This document shows positions 56,022-63,602 of a stretch of DNA of 64,000 nucleotides, piece after piece. The stretch comes from Prolixibacteraceae bacterium UBA6029 (GTDB lineage: Bacteria > Bacteroidota > Bacteroidia > Bacteroidales > Prolixibacteraceae). The notes beneath the pieces were generated by a model that did no database searches, was not told where the DNA came from, and was given only the letters and a program-made list of their open reading frames with translations. The position numbers and the translations under genes were made by a program. Where the stretch lies: assembly GCA_002429385.1 (NCBI GenBank), contig DIZL01000046.1, forward strand, positions 1-64,000, in the 5' to 3' direction. Positions within the stretch are counted from its first letter, which is position 1. Every line of letters starts with the position of its first letter.

Positions 56022-56041
56022 TATTGGTATAATAACCGATA
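56022..56041. promoter_or_regulatory. Second SatD-box-like palindrome
   Basis: TATTGGTATAATAACCGATA is an inverted repeat whose half-sites match those of 55479-55527. It lies 40 bases before the hsdM stump. Confidence 0.5.
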
Positions 56042-56081
56042 AAAATACCAAGTCACAATTAATCAACACATAAATTTCCGA

Positions 56082-56139
56082 ATGGAACTTCAACAAAAAA
56101 TAGATCGTATTACCGATATTCTGCGCCGAGACGATGGGT
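56082..56139 (+). pseudogene. hsdM: N-terminal stump of type I restriction methylase HsdM
   Basis: ATG at 56082 encodes MELQQKIDRITDILRRDDG, the conserved first 19 residues of HsdM. The next expected residues (ISGAMHYTEQ) are absent; instead the sequence runs into an Abi_2 gene read from the other strand. The breakpoint is near 56138. Confidence 0.7.
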
Positions 56140-56544
56140 ATAAGCAGTGCCATACTTCTCAATTAATCGGTTGTGGGTATCTTTGTTCCGGAATAATTGG
56201 ACATTCTGATACCAAAAAGGTCCATGCTTATGCGATAGAATGTAAATCATTTTTGCACGGATAGCCACTTCAATTTTCTCCAGTTCATTCACAATCAGGT
56301 GACGTAAATCACGGTCAAAACAATAAATTTTGTAGGCTATTTCGAAGGTAGCACCATCTTTCAACAGATGCTTTTCTTTGTCTTTCAATAAGGGATACCA
56401 ATAACCACTTAAGCGGAAGTAGCTTTTTACTTCGAGCAGGTGAAGGAAATGTTCTTCATCCGAAATGATTAGTCCTCGGTCTTTTAATTGTTGAAGCTGC
56501 TGTGAGTAAGTGAGTGCAGCCTTGGTGTATGCCACTTTTCTCAT
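56110..56544 (-). pseudogene. Truncated Abi_2 (AbiD/AbiF-like) abortive-infection protein
   Basis: From the ATG at 56544 (MRKVAYTKAALTYSQQLQQL) about 137 residues match the N-terminal half of Abi_2 proteins, with CFDRDLRHLIVNELEKIEVA and HKHGPFWY. Full-length members have about 300 residues. The last residues RLGAEYR come from antisense hsdM sequence, so the C-terminal half was lost in the same deletion that cut hsdM. Abi_2 proteins have a HEPN-like fold and act in phage defence. Confidence 0.8.
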
Positions 56545-57039
56545 GGGTATAAAAATAAAACACTTACCCTGAGCGCGCTGTTCTGATGGGAAGCGGGGTA
56601 AGCATGTTGTTGCAAATATACGCAATTTTGTACCACAATTCCAAATATTTTAACCTCTTGAATGTGTTAATTTTTCAATTAAGGTTCTGTAATATGAGTA
56701 TTTACCTAAGTTGATATGGATTTGCCAGCCCTTGCTATAACTTCTCAGGTTACGCCAAAAAGCCATAAAGCCAGCTTTATCCTTTTGGCTTTTTGGCGTA
56801 AACGATCCAACTGGTATGAATTTGCAATCCACATTAGCGGAGAATTGTGCCCGTGTTTTAGATCATTCGTCTTTAACTTGACCAATGTACTTTTCTGCAC
56901 GTTCTGCACGTTCTGCCTTTTCAATAGAAAGATTAATCACCTTCGATGATAACTGAAGGATAGGGGACTACCCGTCAAAAACGACCTTTAACGGTTTAAA
57001 TATGTTTTTTTGTAGGTAAGCAATACTTTTTATATTCTA
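56545..57039. other. Gene-free region with a strong palindrome
   Basis: No gene is supported. TTACGCCAAAAAGCCA (56752-56767) and TGGCTTTTTGGCGTAA (56788-56803) are 16-base perfect arms with an inner ATAAAGC/GCTTTAT. Sequences outward from the centre look similar on both strands, as if a short coding piece had been inverted and duplicated. GCACGTTCT is repeated at 56897-56914. Confidence 0.6.
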
Positions 57040-57435
57040 TTATTCCTCTATTAATCTTCCTTTCATTTCCAGATAAGCCCAGATTTGATCGGTTATTTTC
57101 AACACTCGTTCCCATGAAATCAACATTCTTTCCTGTTCACAATGCCTGAATATGAACCCAGCCATATCTTCGCTACCAATCCAGGAGCCGATCTTACGGT
57201 TGTTCCAGTAATTACCCATAGCCACATCAATCACCAGCCATTGTTGGTTAGTCATTGGAAAATCAATCCTTTCACGCACAAATTCGCGAACATCTTCGGA
57301 ACGTATTGGGGCAGAATGTAGCTCAATAACGGTCTTTTCACAACTATCCTCAATTTTTTCAGGCGGTAAAAGCACTAATCCTTCGTCAGAATCATAAGTG
57401 AAACGATTGCGTTTATCGTCTTTTATGTCAGGCAT
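57040..57435 (-). CDS. Unknown protein, last gene of the defence-like locus
   Basis: 131 residues, acidic, no signal or membrane segment. Features such as DEGLVLLPPEKIEDSCEKTV and WLVIDVAMGNYWNNRKIGSW were not assignable to a family. It starts 1 base after the stop of the EVE-REase gene, so it is probably co-translated with it and may regulate or assist that nuclease. Confidence 0.6.
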   Translation of the reverse strand: MPDIKDDKRNRFTYDSDEGLVLLPPEKIEDSCEKTVIELHSAPIRSEDVREFVRERIDFPMTNQQWLVIDVAMGNYWNNRKIGSWIGSEDMAGFIFRHCEQERMLISWERVLKITDQIWAYLEMKGRLIEE

Positions 57436-57436
57436 T

Positions 57437-58390
57437 TTAGAACGATTTATTTAAAACCCATTCCAGAAGACCTAAGTCAAATATCAATGCTGCAAGTTTG
57501 TCTCCTGAAAGTATTTCGATATCGCGTCTTTCGTTTTTTACTTTGTCAAGTGAATTTTCTGGGTTAAATACAACAAAGAATAACTTTCTGAAACCACGAT
57601 TACTAAAATCCCTTTCATATTTTTCAAAATCCTTTTTACTTGCCCCTGATTTTATCTGTACAGCATATTTTTCATTGTTAATCGGATCAAAATATTCCAT
57701 ATCCGTAAACTCCATACTGCCTCCTTGCATACTAACCCTTCGCCAACCACTTTGAATAAAAATTAAATCAGATAGTATTTCGCAATCTTTCCAGTGTAAA
57801 TGCTGTAACAGTTCGATTGTCAATTTACAAATTTCATACTTGAATTTTTTGATTTCTTCAACATTGGGATTTTGAGATCCATTAATAATTCTGTTAATTA
57901 TTTCAACCTCATTGTCTTGCTGAGTGTCTTTGTAGCGACATAGGGTGCCTTGAAATGCTTGAGTTTTAGAAATCCTTCCAGAAATATCGTTAGAATTAAG
58001 TGATTTGGATGAACCATTTAACGGTTTGCATGACCAACCATTTTTTGTTTTTCTGAATTTCGAGGTGTCATCCTTTTCAACAGGGCTATCAGCCAGATTA
58101 CACCAGTACATCATCCCTTTATGGAATGTGATAAAGACATCATGTTCGGTCGCATCACAAAAAAGTTTTAGTGCGTTATAATCATTTGTTGTTCCACTCT
58201 TTTTACCTCGATCATCATAATCCTTTTTAATTACTTTTTTGATATTATCCCAATTACCATTGATAATATCATCTAATGAAACATCTTTCCATCCAATGCG
58301 GACAATCCCATTATTAATTGACTTTTCAGCCCATCCGCCTTTTGCTCCAAGTTTAATGTAGTAGGCGTTTTCGAATTTTACTTTTTCCAT
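57437..58390 (-). CDS. Modification-sensing nuclease candidate: EVE-like domain plus PD-(D/E)xK-like core
   Basis: 317 residues from the ATG at 58390 (MEKVKFENAYYIKLGAKGGW); the longer frame is unlikely. Residues 1-145 resemble the EVE/PUA-like reader fold of modification-dependent restriction enzymes (GIVRIGWKDVS, TFHKGMMYWCNLAD, SKTQAFQGTLCRY). The C-terminal part has SGWRRVSMQGGSMEFTDMEY and YAVQIKSGASKKDFE, a D/E...QxK pattern like Mrr nucleases. It may cut modified DNA. It starts 7 bases after the 214-residue protein gene. Confidence 0.65.
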   Translation of the reverse strand: MEKVKFENAYYIKLGAKGGWAEKSINNGIVRIGWKDVSLDDIINGNWDNIKKVIKKDYDDRGKKSGTTNDYNALKLFCDATEHDVFITFHKGMMYWCNLADSPVEKDDTSKFRKTKNGWSCKPLNGSSKSLNSNDISGRISKTQAFQGTLCRYKDTQQDNEVEIINRIINGSQNPNVEEIKKFKYEICKLTIELLQHLHWKDCEILSDLIFIQSGWRRVSMQGGSMEFTDMEYFDPINNEKYAVQIKSGASKKDFEKYERDFSNRGFRKLFFVVFNPENSLDKVKNERRDIEILSGDKLAALIFDLGLLEWVLNKSF

Positions 58391-58397
58391 TTTGTCG

Positions 58398-59042
58398 TTA
58401 TTTTGTAATTGCTTCTTTATCAAAACCCAGTTGCCAATAGTACATGTCAATTATCTTCATTGGTGGATACCAAAAGTTTGAAACTGTATAAATACTATTT
58501 TGAATTAGTTCAATTTCAGACTTCCTTTCTTCGGCAATCCTCCATATTTCTTCAATACTCTTCATATTTAATAGTGCATACTCCTTTTGAAATAAACCCA
58601 AATTAAAATATCTATCAAATGCAGGCAAACATCCTAATGTGCCAAGAATAATCTTGGATATTAAAGTATTAGTTGCAGATACAACTTTTTTTTCATTTCT
58701 TCCATTGAAGTATTCTATATGGCTGTAGAACTGTTTAAGCTCATCTGCTAGAAGTAATACACCATTTGCCTCAGGGAGATCAGTAACGTATTTATTTCTA
58801 AGATTATAATGATCTTTAATTATTTCAATTGCTCCAATATGAACTTTATAGTCTTTCCATAGTAGACCGCTTGACCCTCGATACATTCCCCAACTTGCCA
58901 GATAAAAGCCCAAATGTAATGCTAACACATCGGGCAACTCTTTTTTATTCCCGAAGGCACTATAACAATGTTCCCATGACTTATACCTATGGTTTAAGTC
59001 ATTTACTGTTGGCACAATAAATTTTTGAATTGTTTTTTCCAT
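58398..59042 (-). CDS. Conserved protein of unknown function next to restriction nucleases
   Basis: 214 residues, largely helical, soluble. A strongly conserved-looking centre reads VLALHLGFYLASWGMYRGSS, followed by LLWKDYKVHIGAIEII and GTLGCLPAFDRYF. I recognise this as a recurring hypothetical protein near nucleases but know no function. It is the third gene of the five-gene operon. Confidence 0.65.
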   Translation of the reverse strand: MEKTIQKFIVPTVNDLNHRYKSWEHCYSAFGNKKELPDVLALHLGFYLASWGMYRGSSGLLWKDYKVHIGAIEIIKDHYNLRNKYVTDLPEANGVLLLADELKQFYSHIEYFNGRNEKKVVSATNTLISKIILGTLGCLPAFDRYFNLGLFQKEYALLNMKSIEEIWRIAEERKSEIELIQNSIYTVSNFWYPPMKIIDMYYWQLGFDKEAITK

Positions 59043-59132
59043 TTCAAGTTAAAAATTAAATGACACCTAATTTTTCTTATAAAGGTGCTTATTTATTGTT
59101 CTGCAAATACCTAAGTTTCTCAGCTTGCCAAA

Positions 59133-59546
59133 TTAAAAAATCGAGCATTTTTGTTTTTTCTCATCTGTTTCAATCGGATTTGGACATCCCGTTTCATCAT
59201 TCCATTCCGGGTCAGAGTCATAAACCAAACGAAATTTCCGATCATTCAAATTGTTGTCAATAGCAAAACCTAACGAACAAGCAGCAGAGTTAAATCCAGA
59301 AACTCCAACATTTTCATTTGGTTGTGGTTTTAATATCCTTTCGGTCAATTCATCTGTACGGTACAATTTATCTTTTTCTCCCGGCACTACGTTCGTTAAA
59401 AAATCAATTTGTGAATAGGTATGGTTATTGGCCTCTAAAATATTAGGAGCTAAAGAATACACAGTATTAAAATCACCAATGGCGTTAGACAGAATGGTAT
59501 TCCATTCAATCCATTTCTCTATGATATATTTTTTTTCAAACTTCAT
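59133..59546 (-). CDS. Unknown protein in the defence-like operon
   Basis: 137 residues, acidic. It has an N-terminal helix (KKYIIEKWIEWNTILSNAIG) and a Cys/Pro-containing tail NDETGCPNPIETDEKKQKC. No family was recognised. It starts 23 bases after the OGG-fold gene stop and is followed after about 90 bases by the 214-residue gene. Confidence 0.55.
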   Translation of the reverse strand: MKFEKKYIIEKWIEWNTILSNAIGDFNTVYSLAPNILEANNHTYSQIDFLTNVVPGEKDKLYRTDELTERILKPQPNENVGVSGFNSAACSLGFAIDNNLNDRKFRLVYDSDPEWNDETGCPNPIETDEKKQKCSIF

Positions 59547-59569
59547 GATGCATTTTTATTCACTATGCT

Positions 59570-60457
59570 TTAGTTCATTGGAACCATTCCTTTTAGGTTC
59601 CTGCCATACTCGAAAAAAAACATCTCCACCTGATCGGGTTCGGCCTGTAATTGATTTGCAATCTGATGAGAAAAAGTCAAATATTTAAGGTAGTAATCAA
59701 TGGCATTTTCGTATTTAAGGTTTTGAAATTCCTCTATTCCAATATCACTATATTTACCTGAGGTCAAAGCACTAATGACTCTTTGATCTAAAATAAGGGT
59801 ACGATAAGAATCTATCTTTAGCCGCATGAAATATAAAAATTTAGATAAAGTGGAGAGACCAAGTCCTTCCATTTTTAGCAATTCCCTTATTTCGTCAATC
59901 GCGATGGTTCCCTTTTTCCCGTACTTGGTGAGTTCCTCTTTTAATTTAGTGAAGTTTGTGTTTTTTAAAATGTTTTCAATGTTTTTCCCTCTTCCTTTCG
60001 TTGGATAACCCCACATTAGCACTTTAATAAGCAATAAATCAATGGCTTGGTCATTAAATAGTTCAAATCTTGACATGGTAACTGTCGCATCATTGGGTTT
60101 TGAATGAGATTTTTCACTGCCAGATGAAGTCATTTGATTTTGGTCAGCATCTTCAACAAAAATAATATCAAGGATATCGCTTGAGACTAAATTTTCCCAG
60201 TGACTTCTTTTAACATCAAATGCCTGCTCCATAAAAGGAAGCACCTGGATCAATCTTTTGTAATTCGATATTCTCATCGTTTTCATCGGTCTTCCTGATC
60301 TTCTCATACCTTCCTTTACCCTATCCGCCTGAGCCTTTGCCTGTTCAAGTGTAACAGGATGTTTCATCATTTCCTGAACTTCTTTCATTGCGGCTTTGCT
60401 CCTCATTTTATGGTATTCATTGAGTTCGCCGGGTTCTCTTTTTTCATCGTCTGACAT
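59570..60457 (-). CDS. OGG-fold (helix-hairpin-helix) DNA glycosylase-like protein
   Basis: 295 residues. The second half shows VLMWGYPTKGRGKNIENIL, then a region ending GLGLSTLSKFLYFMRLKIDS and YRTLILDQRVISAL. Gly-rich hairpin, Lys and Asp are arranged as in the bacterial 8-oxoguanine glycosylase OGG-fold family. The N-terminal 100 residues are charged and without recognised domain. As first gene of the operon after the WYL regulator it may read or process modified bases; enzymatic activity is inference. Confidence 0.65.
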   Translation of the reverse strand: MSDDEKREPGELNEYHKMRSKAAMKEVQEMMKHPVTLEQAKAQADRVKEGMRRSGRPMKTMRISNYKRLIQVLPFMEQAFDVKRSHWENLVSSDILDIIFVEDADQNQMTSSGSEKSHSKPNDATVTMSRFELFNDQAIDLLLIKVLMWGYPTKGRGKNIENILKNTNFTKLKEELTKYGKKGTIAIDEIRELLKMEGLGLSTLSKFLYFMRLKIDSYRTLILDQRVISALTSGKYSDIGIEEFQNLKYENAIDYYLKYLTFSHQIANQLQAEPDQVEMFFFEYGRNLKGMVPMN

Positions 60458-60560
60458 AATGAGTATGATTTAAATTAGCCTAACTAAAAATATTTTTAAT
60501 AGATTTCTCTTTCTAATTCCACAAAGCTATTTCACCGCTATGCCAAAACGTGTCATTCTT

Positions 60561-61466
60561 TCAACTCTTGTAAAAATTAATTGCTTCTGCCAGCATTTCT
60601 TCTATCTCGTTCTTCAAACTGATCGGTTTTATAACCTTCGCCTGAGTTGAAATCATCAGCAATCGTTGTTTCAATTCGAAGTTGACTACCATTTTGTAAG
60701 TCAGGATAATTTCGTCGGTGGTTTCACTGATGACTTTTTGTGATGAATGCAATGGTAACGTTTTGAGCAAGTTTCCCTGAAATGAATTGCAAACAAGTTC
60801 AATATCTTCTGGCTTGTCCAGCACAGAAGCATTAATACCGATGACATTTTGGAACAGTAAAGAAATATCATTATTCTTGTCCTTCTTGAATCTCTTACCC
60901 GAACCCGTTAATCCAACAATCCGGTCAAGTCCAAATGTTCTGATTTCACTGGTATCAGATAAAAGACCAATTACATACCATCGGTTCAGGTATTCGCGCA
61001 GGAGGTAGGGTTGAAAGCAATATTCCTTTTCCGTCTCGCCATCAAAACGTTTGTATTTCAGAATGATTTCCGAGCTATGTTTGATGTAAAAGGCAATATC
61101 CCGGATGTATTGTAAGCCTTTAAAAGAGTTGTAATCTTCAAATTCTATGATTTCAGATATATTCGAACCTTCCTTCAAATAACTTGTCAACAAATCCAAG
61201 TTTTGTGAGAACTCCAGCAAATTCAGGAAATAGGGAAATGTGAACTCTTCATTCTCAATATAGTATCCTCTTCTGGAAGCAGAATACATGATATTGAGAC
61301 CAAATTCAGCCCGTAAACTTTCAATGTCACGCTTCAGTTGTCGGTCAGAAACTTTAATTCCTGAATCAATTATCTTCCCGAGCATTTCAACAATAGTAGG
61401 GAATTTAGATTTTTCGAGCAACTGTAATATTTGCAGGTATCTTTTGATTTTAGCTTGGTAGGACAT
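60561..61466 (-). CDS. WYL-domain transcriptional regulator
   Basis: 301 residues: an N-terminal winged helix (about 1-75, KVSDRQLKRDIESLRAEFG) followed by a WYL domain (LLREYLNRWYVIGLLSD and FGLDRIV) and a C-terminal extension. WYL regulators of this build (BrxR/CapW type) repress phage-defence operons until a ligand is bound. It lies 103 bases upstream of the five-gene operon on the same strand and is its probable repressor. Confidence 0.88.
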   Translation of the reverse strand: MSYQAKIKRYLQILQLLEKSKFPTIVEMLGKIIDSGIKVSDRQLKRDIESLRAEFGLNIMYSASRRGYYIENEEFTFPYFLNLLEFSQNLDLLTSYLKEGSNISEIIEFEDYNSFKGLQYIRDIAFYIKHSSEIILKYKRFDGETEKEYCFQPYLLREYLNRWYVIGLLSDTSEIRTFGLDRIVGLTGSGKRFKKDKNNDISLLFQNVIGINASVLDKPEDIELVCNSFQGNLLKTLPLHSSQKVISETTDEIILTYKMVVNFELKQRLLMISTQAKVIKPISLKNEIEEMLAEAINFYKS

Positions 61467-61542
61467 GATCCTTTAGGTATCAGGTAATATTATTATCGTT
61501 AAAAATATAGATTTAAGAAATAGAATTCATTCCTTTACCTCG

Positions 61543-61594
61543 TATTTATTTCCTCAAAATAAAAATAAGTTCATTTCATTTAGGAAATAATATA
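61543..61594. promoter_or_regulatory. Inverted repeat upstream of the WYL regulator gene
   Basis: TATTTATTTCCT (61543-61554) and AGGAAATAATATA (61582-61594) pair over 11-12 positions with a 27-base spacer. They lie 77-128 bases before the WYL start, where a repressor site would be expected. Confidence 0.4.
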
Positions 61595-61722
61595 CAATTC
61601 CATGAAAATTACGGATGTAGGTCATTTATTACCCATACAAATCGTCATAGTGCCCTATTTTATGAAAAATCCAATGAACTATCGAAAGATTTTTGGACTG
61701 GGATAGTATGTTATTAACACAC

Positions 61723-61775
61723 AAAAACCAGCACTTACAAATAAATGTAATGTGCTGGTTTTCAATGAGCGGGAG
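61723..61775 (-). repeat. Attachment-site-like copy of the tRNA-Gly 3' end
   Basis: 49 of 53 bases match 63291-63343, including the terminator hairpin CCAGCAC.../GTGCTGG and the acceptor bases GCGGGAG of tRNA-Gly. The match ends abruptly after GCGGGAG. This is how an attachment site left by integration at a tRNA 3' end would look. Confidence 0.75.
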
Positions 61776-62008
61776 TACAGGATTTTATATTCAAAAGCAC
61801 AAGCTTGCCGACCTATTGCACCCATTTTGCAACTTCAGAGGGGGTCAGCATCTGACGGACTATCACACAAAACACGTACGAAAAACCCAAGAAAAAACTA
61901 ATGAATCGCGGACTCAAGGGAGGGGTCAGCTTAGTCGGGATTATCCAAGGAGTAAGAATAATAGCTAATGCTATGTTAATATTTTAGAATACAGTTATTT
62001 ATATAAAT

Positions 62009-62596
62009 TTATTCATCATCATTTTTATTAGCCAAATATCCTATTTTATTCTTTGGTTTTGAATTCTGTTTTTTGTCGATATGCAGTTCAGCCAGGGATT
62101 GATTGATAAGTTCAATTTGCAAACGGGTATCTTCGTTAATATCATTATAATCAGTAAAAACTTCTTCGATATAGTCTTTTAGTTGTTTTATCTCAGATTG
62201 AAGTTCAGCCAAACCAGTATTGGGAATTGCAACCAACGATTGACGTATTATAACAAAAATGCGCATAATACCTCTGTTGATTTCGATTGCAGTTTTTGAA
62301 TTCAACACGCTGCTAAGCATTGCTAAGCCAAGCTCTGTGAAAGCAAATGGGGGATATTTAATATTGTAACCTCTGGTTTTGTTCAAGGTCGCAAATTGCG
62401 TCCTTGAAAGTATTTCAATTTCATCCTTTGTCAATTGAAACATAAAATCGTCTCCCTCAAATCGTTCCATATTACGACGCACAGCCTCTTTGAGCCTTTT
62501 TGTTTCAGTGCCGTAGAGTTCTGCCAAATCAAAATCAAGCATTACCCGCTGACCACGTATTTCGTATATTTTATTTTGAATAACTTGTAATTCCAT
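62009..62596 (-). CDS. ORF6N-domain protein
   Basis: About 195 residues from the ATG at 62596 (MELQVIQNKIYEIRGQRV). The ORF6N domain spans roughly 8-95, with VMLDFDLAELYGTETKRLKE and PFAFTELGLAMLSSVLN. The rest is helical with a likely coiled coil (NTGLAELQSEIKQLKDYIEE). ORF6N/KilA-N proteins are DNA-binding and typical of phages and mobile islands. It lies between the two copies of the tRNA-Gly end. Confidence 0.9.
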   Translation of the reverse strand: MELQVIQNKIYEIRGQRVMLDFDLAELYGTETKRLKEAVRRNMERFEGDDFMFQLTKDEIEILSRTQFATLNKTRGYNIKYPPFAFTELGLAMLSSVLNSKTAIEINRGIMRIFVIIRQSLVAIPNTGLAELQSEIKQLKDYIEEVFTDYNDINEDTRLQIELINQSLAELHIDKKQNSKPKNKIGYLANKNDDE

Positions 62597-62687
62597 AAGA
62601 TTCAATCATTTTCCAATCATGTTTCGACATCGCGAACATTAGCTAAATGCTATGTTAATATTTTAAGTATCTTTTGCGAATAAGGCA

Positions 62688-63173
62688 TTAAAAGGGTAAA
62701 TCTTCATCTGAAGTCTTAGAAATTCCCTCACCCATAAATTCATCGACTTCAAAATCTTTACATTTGCAGAAATCTTCTCCAAAAGGGCAGTTATGTGGAT
62801 CGTAGTCACAAAACTCAAAATGGTGATTCCAGCCACCAGGCCAGTGTGAACATTCGTGGTCAATGTATTCGCGCATAAGTTCATAGCGGCGCCTATCAGG
62901 CAATCCATCAGGAAAATCCGGGAAGAAGTTATAAGCCGCCCACAATTCCTCAAATTCATCTGCCATCAGTGTAAGTTGTTCCGATGTAAGTTTGTCTGAA
63001 GAAGGAAACTGTTCGATTGTCAGTCCAAACAATACACTCATGGGTTGATCTTCCATTTCTTCCAGTTCCATCATATAATCCTCATCGAATGTGCCTTCAG
63101 GGATTTTTGACTGCGGAACTCTTGTCGCTGACAAGTGCATATCTTCGATGAGTTGACTGAGATAGGCTTGCAT
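62688..63173 (-). CDS. Acidic Cys/His-containing conserved protein, unknown function
   Basis: 161 residues, strongly acidic. The C-terminal third contains HECSHWPGGWNHHFEFCDYD followed by PHNCPFGEDFCKC, with enough Cys and His for one or two metal sites. No family name was recognised. It lies between the tRNA-Gly repeats together with the ORF6N gene. Confidence 0.65.
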   Translation of the reverse strand: MQAYLSQLIEDMHLSATRVPQSKIPEGTFDEDYMMELEEMEDQPMSVLFGLTIEQFPSSDKLTSEQLTLMADEFEELWAAYNFFPDFPDGLPDRRRYELMREYIDHECSHWPGGWNHHFEFCDYDPHNCPFGEDFCKCKDFEVDEFMGEGISKTSDEDLPF

Positions 63174-63288
63174 CGTATGATAAATTAGATTCTAAGAAGA
63201 GGAATACGGTTATCTAATTTATCACTTTTTAACGGAAAAACCAAGGATTTGGAGTACAATTTCGGAATGAGAAAGTGGGTTATTATTA

Positions 63289-63329
63289 CAAAAAACCAGC
63301 ACTTACAAAAAGATGTAATGTGCTGGTTT
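63289..63329 (-). terminator. Terminator after tRNA-Gly
   Basis: On the minus strand AACCAGCACATTACA and TGTAAGTGCTGGTT pair with a short loop, followed by T residues. An almost identical hairpin is part of the copy at 61723-61775. Confidence 0.8.
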
Positions 63330-63335
63330 CAAATG

Positions 63336-63408
63336 AGCGGGAGACGAGATTCAAACTCGCGACCCTTAGCTTGGAAGGCTAATGCTCTATCAGCTGAGCT
63401 ACTCCCGC
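63336..63408 (-). tRNA. tRNA-Gly (anticodon TCC)
   Basis: A complete cloverleaf of about 73 bases: acceptor GCGGGAG/CTCCCGC, D-arm AGCTCAGCTGATAGAGC, anticodon loop CTTCCAA giving TCC, and T-loop GTTTGAATC. CCA is not encoded. It is the last gene of the ffs-tRNA string. Confidence 0.95.
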
Positions 63409-63420
63409 AATGCAGTTTTA

Positions 63421-63486
63421 AGTTCCAGGTTCCAGGTTTCATGTTTGCGCCCCTAACCTGGAACTTGAAACTTGGAACTTTGAACT
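63421..63486. repeat. GGAACCTGGAAC palindromic repeat between tRNA genes
   Basis: AAGTTCCAGGTTCCAGG and CCTGGAACTTGAAACTTGGA form an inverted repeat between tRNA-Tyr and tRNA-Gly; same family as at 46970 and 52217. Confidence 0.8.
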
Positions 63487-63495
63487 TCTTTGTTG

Positions 63496-63578
63496 TGGGG
63501 AGAGCAGGATTCGAACCTACGAAGGCGTACGCCAGCAGAGTTACAGTCTGCCCCAGTTGGCCACTTTGGTATCTCCCC
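63496..63578 (-). tRNA. tRNA-Tyr (anticodon GTA)
   Basis: A class II tRNA of about 83 bases: acceptor GGGGAGA/TCTCCCC, anticodon stem-loop around ACTGTAACT giving GTA, a long variable arm (GGCGTACGCC) and T-loop GGTTCGAATCC. CCA is not encoded. Confidence 0.95.
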
Positions 63579-63602
63579 GGGAATTAATTAAAATTGTGTG
63601 AA

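Larger units (their letters stand above)
61467..62008. other. Regulatory spacer and island edge without a gene
   Basis: No protein gene is supported. The stretch holds an inverted repeat before the WYL gene (61543-61594) and a 53-base copy of the tRNA-Gly 3' end and its terminator (61723-61775). The open frame over the second half is not coding-like. Confidence 0.55.

Noticed and set aside
59133..59546. C-terminal CSIF as a prenylation-type box
   Set aside because: Four residues match by chance easily and bacterial proteins are not expected to be prenylated by their host.
61693..61968. 91-residue plus-strand frame across the tRNA-end copy
   Set aside because: It starts in the terminator hairpin repeat and runs through noncoding sequence; the same frame style appears at the other copy.
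63249..63587. 112-residue plus-strand frame over tRNA genes
   Set aside because: It is antisense to tRNA-Gly and tRNA-Tyr.
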